Part shown: one piece after another, positions 60,728-64,000 of the stretch
How positions within the stretch are numbered: position 1 is the first letter of the stretch
Layout of the letters: each line of letters starts with the position of its first letter
DNA from: Schistosoma haematobium
Lineage: Eukaryota > Platyhelminthes > Trematoda > Strigeidida > Schistosomatidae
Assembly: GCF_000699445.3 (NCBI RefSeq)
Contig: NC_067198.1
Location: 25,865,536 to 25,929,535, forward strand
Reading direction: 5' to 3'
DNA: 64,000 nucleotides
Notes under the pieces: model-generated
Told to the model about the DNA's origin: nothing
The model's database searches: none
What the model saw: only the letters and a program-made list of their open reading frames with translations
Program-made: the position numbers and the translations under genes

Positions 60728-63083
60728 TTTACTTACTGAGATTTCTGTCTATCCTCAAGAGTTTGTTTCGGTCCAAGAGCAGCTTAATGATAGAATAAAA
60801 TGTTAAAAAAAACGGACATACCGTTTTAATGGATAACATTTGATAAACACGTTGGCTATAAAAATAGTTTTACTTTCAAAGAATATTTAAAATATTAATA
60901 TACTTCAATTTGTACAATAATTCGTTTTCTTATTAAGTAGCCTAGATATTTAATATAAATGTAACTTGTAATATATTACTCTGATTATATTATATATTAC
61001 TTATTAAGGAAACTGTTTTTTCAGGGTTATCGTTTAGTTATTTTTACTGATTCTGGATCACAATTAAATATACACTATGGGTAACTGATAGTTGAAGTGT
61101 GAACGACTAAGATTTATACAACTTTTTTTTAAAAGAATCCAATGTTTGTAATTGAACTTTTCACACATGATTCAAATATAATTATTGATTGACAGACTTC
61201 ATAATTAAAATGTAGGTGACTACTAAATTGAAAACTTTATTGGTTTTACATTAACTGGTTCCTAACTATGTCAATAATGTCTATATTCGGTCCATGACGA
61301 GAAATGTCACTAAACTTGATTATTCTTTGAACTTTATTAACATTTAATAGGGGTTTTAAAAAAAGGGAAATTATTCTGAGAAACACTTTAAGTTACAAAA
61401 ATTTAAGTAAATACTAAATGGTTTACTCAATCACGGTAAACGATGTATTGTCTACGAACTATCTTTTATATAAACAAACCTCTCAAATCCAATAACTGTT
61501 TGGTTTGTAAATGTACCACAAAGTAAACCAAAAGTTATTTCATAATGTATTGTTGTGTACCTCCACGTTGTGAATAGTTGAACAGTCTCTGTCGACAGAT
61601 AAATTTATGATACTTGCAGTCACAAGTTAATTATACTTCAAATGATGACTAGTAACTGAATGAATAAATTCATATTTTATGGTTGCTGGCGTTTAAAGCC
61701 ATGAGTATATAGTTCAAATCTCAGTGTAAACATCGAAACAACTAGCATGAAGTAGTCTGAAGAGCATATTCTTGATTCCACTCCCATCCTCTATCCAAAA
61801 GGCAATTAATAAGCGTTTTTCGTTTACATCACGGATTGACTTTAACTAAGCAAGCAGTGGAAATCAGGAAGTATGACAATTCAAACGTGATTTGTAGAAA
61901 TTTACCCCATTTAGTGATAAATCAAAATTATAGCAATTACATAAAACAGTTACCTTGAGAGTTCATCGTATGTGATAAAACTGACTGCTGAATTGCACTT
62001 TGTTCTTGGTTAGTACTTACATCTGCAGAATAAATGCCAGGTTTCGCTTTGCCAAAATAACTATGGTGTGATGGAGGTCTCGGACTGTATCTCGATGTTC
62101 CTTCTTGCACATGATATCGAGAAAAATTGTTTGGATAAACTGAACGATTGAAATGTGCCATATTCGAAAATCCTGAATCTTGTGAAGAGTATACAACATT
62201 AGTTAGTCTATTTCTTTCGTCTGACCTATGAACTGGGGTTGATTGAGGAATATTATACACATGATAATGACGGGATGGATGAGTTAATGGATTAGAATGA
62301 AATCTCAATGAAGGTTGTTGATTGTTTGAAACTACTGATTTCACTGTACTTTCCACTTGATTCTGTGAGTTTGTTACATTTACAGGATTTGGTCTCTTGA
62401 ACATACGACCCAATGTCCCGAAAATAGATCGTTTACGTTCATTTTCCCTTTGACTACTATCTGAATACTCTGTATTTCCTAAATCATCTCGTGTGCCGGT
62501 TATTGTTGTGGTTGTGACTGTGCTATCGTATGTAGTCATAGAAAGATCATTTTGTGGACGTTTCCTTTTAAGATGAGTAAATAAATTAAGAAAAAGAATA
62601 GTAATATTAAGTAACTCATTGTAATTTTAACTCTTCAAAATACATTAAAATCTAGAATCATTTTATTTTTTTTTTGATTAATAAAAGTAATAACAATTAT
62701 TTATTTACTTCTTTAAAATAAACTTACCGCATATTATAGTCCACATCGTGAAAATTTGATAAAGTTGGTAGTTGAGCAGTCCCAGTTGAAAAAATTACAT
62801 TATGATCACTAGTATACCTGGGATTAGGGATAAACACTCCTTGATTATATAATTTTGATTGTCCCGGTTGTCGGATAGCCATAGGATTCATTACTGGTGC
62901 ACGCAGTCGTGTATCATATCCTAAATAGGATGGATGCGGCGTTAGTGTGTAAGTTGTTGGAAAGTTTTGTGTATAGCTAACTGGTGGGTTTTGATAAATA
63001 TCCATATTCATTTGAGTAGTAACTGTTGTAGTTCTGCAGTTGAAGTTGCCCAAAGAAGCAAGAGCAGAGGGCTCTGATGAATG
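45586..63083 (-). CDS. PPFIA (syd-2 homologue): Liprin-alpha, C-terminal half (eight exons, 5' incomplete)
   Basis: Scaffold of synaptic active zones and cell adhesions. Exons in coding order: 63083-62728 (start approximate), 62564-61954, 60782-60737, 59217-59136, 56254-55991, 50170-49909, 48080-47900 and 46069-45586. All phases match (2, 1, 2, 0, 0, 1, 2). The first two exons encode a Ser/Asn/Thr-rich linker containing [16 protein letters not shown], the counterpart of the liprin motif SSIGRLFGKKEK. The 46-nt exon encodes [16 protein letters not shown]1 follows ([36 protein letters not shown]), then SAM2 ([34 protein letters not shown]) and SAM3 ([39 protein letters not shown]). The last exon continues with LERELNRLL and then a family-unlike tail ending LERRLKKN. 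The N-terminal coiled coil lies beyond 64000. Identification rests on recall of liprin-alpha sequence and is strong across all three SAM domains. Confidence 0.93.
48250..48900 (-). mobile_element. Penelope-like element, C-terminal coding end and 3' UTR
   Basis: The minus-strand frame from about 48890 to 48580 reads [20 protein letters not shown], then [20 protein letters not shown] and [20 protein letters not shown] before a stop. This is the conserved end of PLE proteins, and this stretch is almost free of stops. The 3' part follows to about 48250. It sits in a liprin-alpha intron, in the same orientation as the gene. Confidence 0.7.
48779..49085. repeat. Palindromic PLE duplication, about 100-base arms
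   Basis: 48781-48833 and 49031-49083 are exact reverse complements over 53 bases (ACTTCCTTGCAGCCGTACG...). Similarity continues with mismatches inward to about 48880 and 48985. Both arms encode the same PLE segment ([13 protein letters not shown]) in opposite directions. Confidence 0.85.
49180..49450 (-). mobile_element. tRNA-like SINE (family 2), full-length copy
   Basis: Minus strand: head CGTGGATTGGTTAAAGTTAG, A box CGGCCCAGCGGTCTAAAGG, B box GGGCTCGAGTCCC, hammerhead-derived segment with a perfect stem II palindrome GTCCTATATAGGAC and GAAACGGCCG, but core CTTGAGA in place of CTGAGGA. Located between liprin-alpha exons 50170-49909 and 48080-47900. Confidence 0.8.
50419..50664 (-). CDS. 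Candidate small membrane protein nested in a liprin-alpha intron
   Basis: An uninterrupted 81-codon frame begins with ATG at 50664 and ends with TAA. The first about 34 residues are hydrophobic ([20 protein letters not shown]...), a plausible signal anchor. The remainder is charged, mixed-composition sequence ([20 protein letters not shown], then [19 protein letters not shown]) unlike the low-complexity frames typical of this AT-rich DNA. It could be a single-exon gene, part of an unrecognised mobile element, or chance. No family is recognised. Confidence 0.3.
   Translation of the reverse strand: MILWVTFWILFVFLQTYLCTFITYIPEMYCYIIVRRLTDNPTTVLHFEFQHRKLQYKHQFIIRRKCFRDLDESMAYVYAQQ
50665..55990. 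other. Liprin-alpha intron, largely featureless
   Basis: Holds an (AT)n tract at 52261-52287, a family 2 SINE tail at 52730-52800, a PLE-like terminal remnant at 53219-53290 and an SM-alpha-like or tRNA-like remnant with B box GGGTTCGAACC near 54803. The SINE at 55245-55510 is listed separately. The frame at 54018-54242 is not supported as a gene. Confidence 0.45.
55245..55510 (+). mobile_element. tRNA-like SINE (family 2), strongly decayed copy
   Basis: Recognisable by head (ACACCATTGGATGGTTGATT), A-box-like GTGGTTTAAAGGTTAACGG, GTGTTCAATCTCC in place of the B box, CACTACTGAGAAGTCTCATAAT and a tail with TTCAGTAGTCCCCACAA. It is more diverged than other copies, so probably an old insertion. 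Confidence 0.55.
56255..59135. other. Liprin-alpha intron with unclassified repeat at 57440-58250
   Basis: The central part is GC-richer and ends in a 30-base inverted repeat (58020-58049 and 58190-58219). The frame at 57677-57862 lies in it but has no recognised domain. The flanks are plain AT-rich DNA with ATA/AAT runs. Confidence 0.45.
60683..60724. repeat. (AT)n microsatellite beside a liprin-alpha micro-exon
   Basis: About 21 AT units end 13 bases from the 46-nt liprin exon (60737-60782), just downstream of its splice donor on the minus strand. Confidence 0.85.
61680..61800 (+). mobile_element. SM-alpha-type remnant
   Basis: A degraded match: GTTCAAATCTCAGTGTAAACAT followed by GAAGTAGTCTGAAGAGCATATTC and TTGATTCCACTCCCATCCTC, the order of the SM-alpha B box, hammerhead and 3' segment. 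The ribozyme core is lost. Confidence 0.45.
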
Positions 63084-63291
63084 CTTTTAATGATAAGAAG
63101 AAAAGTAGGCACAGATATGAGTTATTAATGGTTAATTCAAATTAAGAAGTAGTTTTACACGCTAAACACTAAGATGGTGTGAATTAAGCTGTCTTATTTG
63201 CTCGTAAATCACAGAGAAACCGATTTCCAAACTAATTGTGGTCTTATTAAGTCAAGGAACGTGTGGTTCATTGGAAATCATTATTTTTACC

Positions 63292-63294
<3 letters not shown>

Positions 63295-63329
<35 letters not shown>
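63295..63329. repeat. (AT)n microsatellite
   Basis: About 17 AT units upstream (on the gene strand) of the first visible liprin-alpha exon, in an intron. Confidence 0.8.
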
Positions 63330-63331
<2 letters not shown>

Positions 63332-63534
63332 TCTTTATTTGAACAATTACCTGAAATGAATTAAAGAAAAGGTAATCAAACTTTAATTTGATATTCGTCA
63401 ACTAAAATCAATAAATTTCTAATGAATCTTCCCAGTGATGTTTAGGACTGCAATTGATCAGACTCTTATTAGTGCAGATTGCCTGGATACCGCTTTTAAG
63501 TCACAAAAATTATAAGCATGGATGGATAGTGACT

Positions 63535-63597
63535 AGCAGGGGAATCCAGGACGCACATTTCGTTCTATTTGGGGCTCTTCAGCTGTGTGTAACTTCA
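63535..63597 (-). ncRNA. SM-alpha hammerhead ribozyme, mutated stem II
   Basis: Minus strand: core CTGAAGA, GAAAT after stem II, triplet GTC with CTGGATTCC. N7 = A is tolerated. Stem II (GCCC opposite GAAC) is badly mispaired. Confidence 0.6.
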
Positions 63598-63703
63598 TCC
63601 GAGTTGATGTTCACTCCGATATTCCAACTCAGAACCGTTTACTTTAAACGCCATCACGTTATCCACCTAGCTACTCAGTCCTATTGCATAAGCTAGTGGC
63701 TAT

Positions 63704-63758
63704 CAGGGCCCAGCTGACGAGTCCAAATGGGACAAAACGCGCGTCCTGGGTTCCACTG
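63704..63758 (+). ncRNA. SM-alpha hammerhead ribozyme with G12A
   Basis: Stem I CCCAG/CTGGG, core CTGACGA (63714-63720), stem II GTCC/GGAC, then AAAAC where GAAAC is expected, stem III ACGCGCGT, GTC at 63743-63745. All helices pair perfectly. The single change removes G12, the catalytic general base, so the copy should be inactive. Confidence 0.75.
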
Positions 63759-63889
63759 TCCATCTTTGCTTATAAATTTCTAGTGAGCTATTTAACTCAG
63801 TTTCTCACCATATAAAGTATGCTGTCCGATAGTCACAGTCATCTACTAAAGCTCAAAATCTGAATTTCATGTACTTTGTTCGTTTAATG

Positions 63890-64000
63890 GAATGATGAAG
63901 TCGTGGTCCCAAGCTAGTTAACACCCATCAGTAAGGTGAACCTGGAATCCTAAGGAAAATATATCCGAAGAATCGAACGTGTTTTGAAACACAGAACCGC
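63890..64000 (-). mobile_element. Relic of the third SINE family at the window end
   Basis: AGTCGTGGTCCCAAGCTAGTTAACACCC and AGTAAGGTGAACCTGGAATCCTAAGG correspond, in the same order and spacing, to the hammerhead region and following sequence at 41936-42005. The core is degraded and the copy runs off the window. Confidence 0.5.

Larger units (their letters stand above)
63425..63780. mobile_element. SM-alpha-type SINE copies in inverted arrangement
   Basis: Same layout as at 3.3 kb: left block CTTCCCAGTGATG with CAATTGATCAGACTCTTATT, minus-strand hammerhead at 63535-63597, tRNA-like segment (TCCACCTAGCTACTCAGTCC), then plus-strand hammerhead at 63704-63758 and CATCTTTGCTTATAA. Confidence 0.8.

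Overview
The window looks like nuclear DNA of a blood fluke (Schistosoma). It is strongly AT-rich. Coding exons are short and separated by kilobase introns with GT-AG borders. The repeats are those expected of schistosomes: SM-alpha-type SINEs with hammerhead ribozymes, RTE-clade (SR2/SjR2-like) retrotransposons and Penelope-like elements (PLEs). The species cannot be fixed from the sequence alone. No rRNA gene, functional tRNA gene or CRISPR array was seen.

Three spliced protein genes are supported by matching intron phases. (1) About 2.1-15.7 kb, plus strand: the last six visible exons (362 codons) of a coiled-coil protein whose 5' part lies outside the window or in unread exons. (2) 28.2-34.2 kb, plus strand: a complete three-exon gene for a 142-residue secreted protein with two consecutive C-C-CC-C-C cysteine modules. 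(3) 63.1-45.6 kb, minus strand: the C-terminal half of liprin-alpha, eight exons covering the pre-SAM linker, three SAM domains and a divergent tail. One of its exons is a 46-nt micro-exon. Genes 2 and 3 converge on about 11 kb of repeat-rich DNA (34.2-45.6 kb).

The rest is introns and intergenic DNA filled with decayed mobile elements. A nearly complete RTE element lies on the minus strand at 5.0-8.7 kb and is interrupted by the tail of another element. Further RTE pieces lie at 11.3, 34.4 and 35.6 kb. PLE pieces lie at 9.3, 17-19.2 and 48.3-49.1 kb. About a dozen copies of a tRNA-like SINE (A box, B box) are scattered through the window, with several copies of an SM-alpha-type SINE and at least one copy of a third tRNA-like SINE.

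The most striking feature is the density of hammerhead-ribozyme folds. The SM-alpha copies carry the known motif. The second SINE family (copies at 10.4, 13.4, 13.8 and 16.5 kb) and the third (41.9 kb) also show a CUGANGA/GAAA core with covarying stem II and matching stem I. The PLE-associated inverted repeat at 17 kb carries a further hammerhead-like fold. Most copies have core mutations, but the family consensus reconstructs a proper fold.
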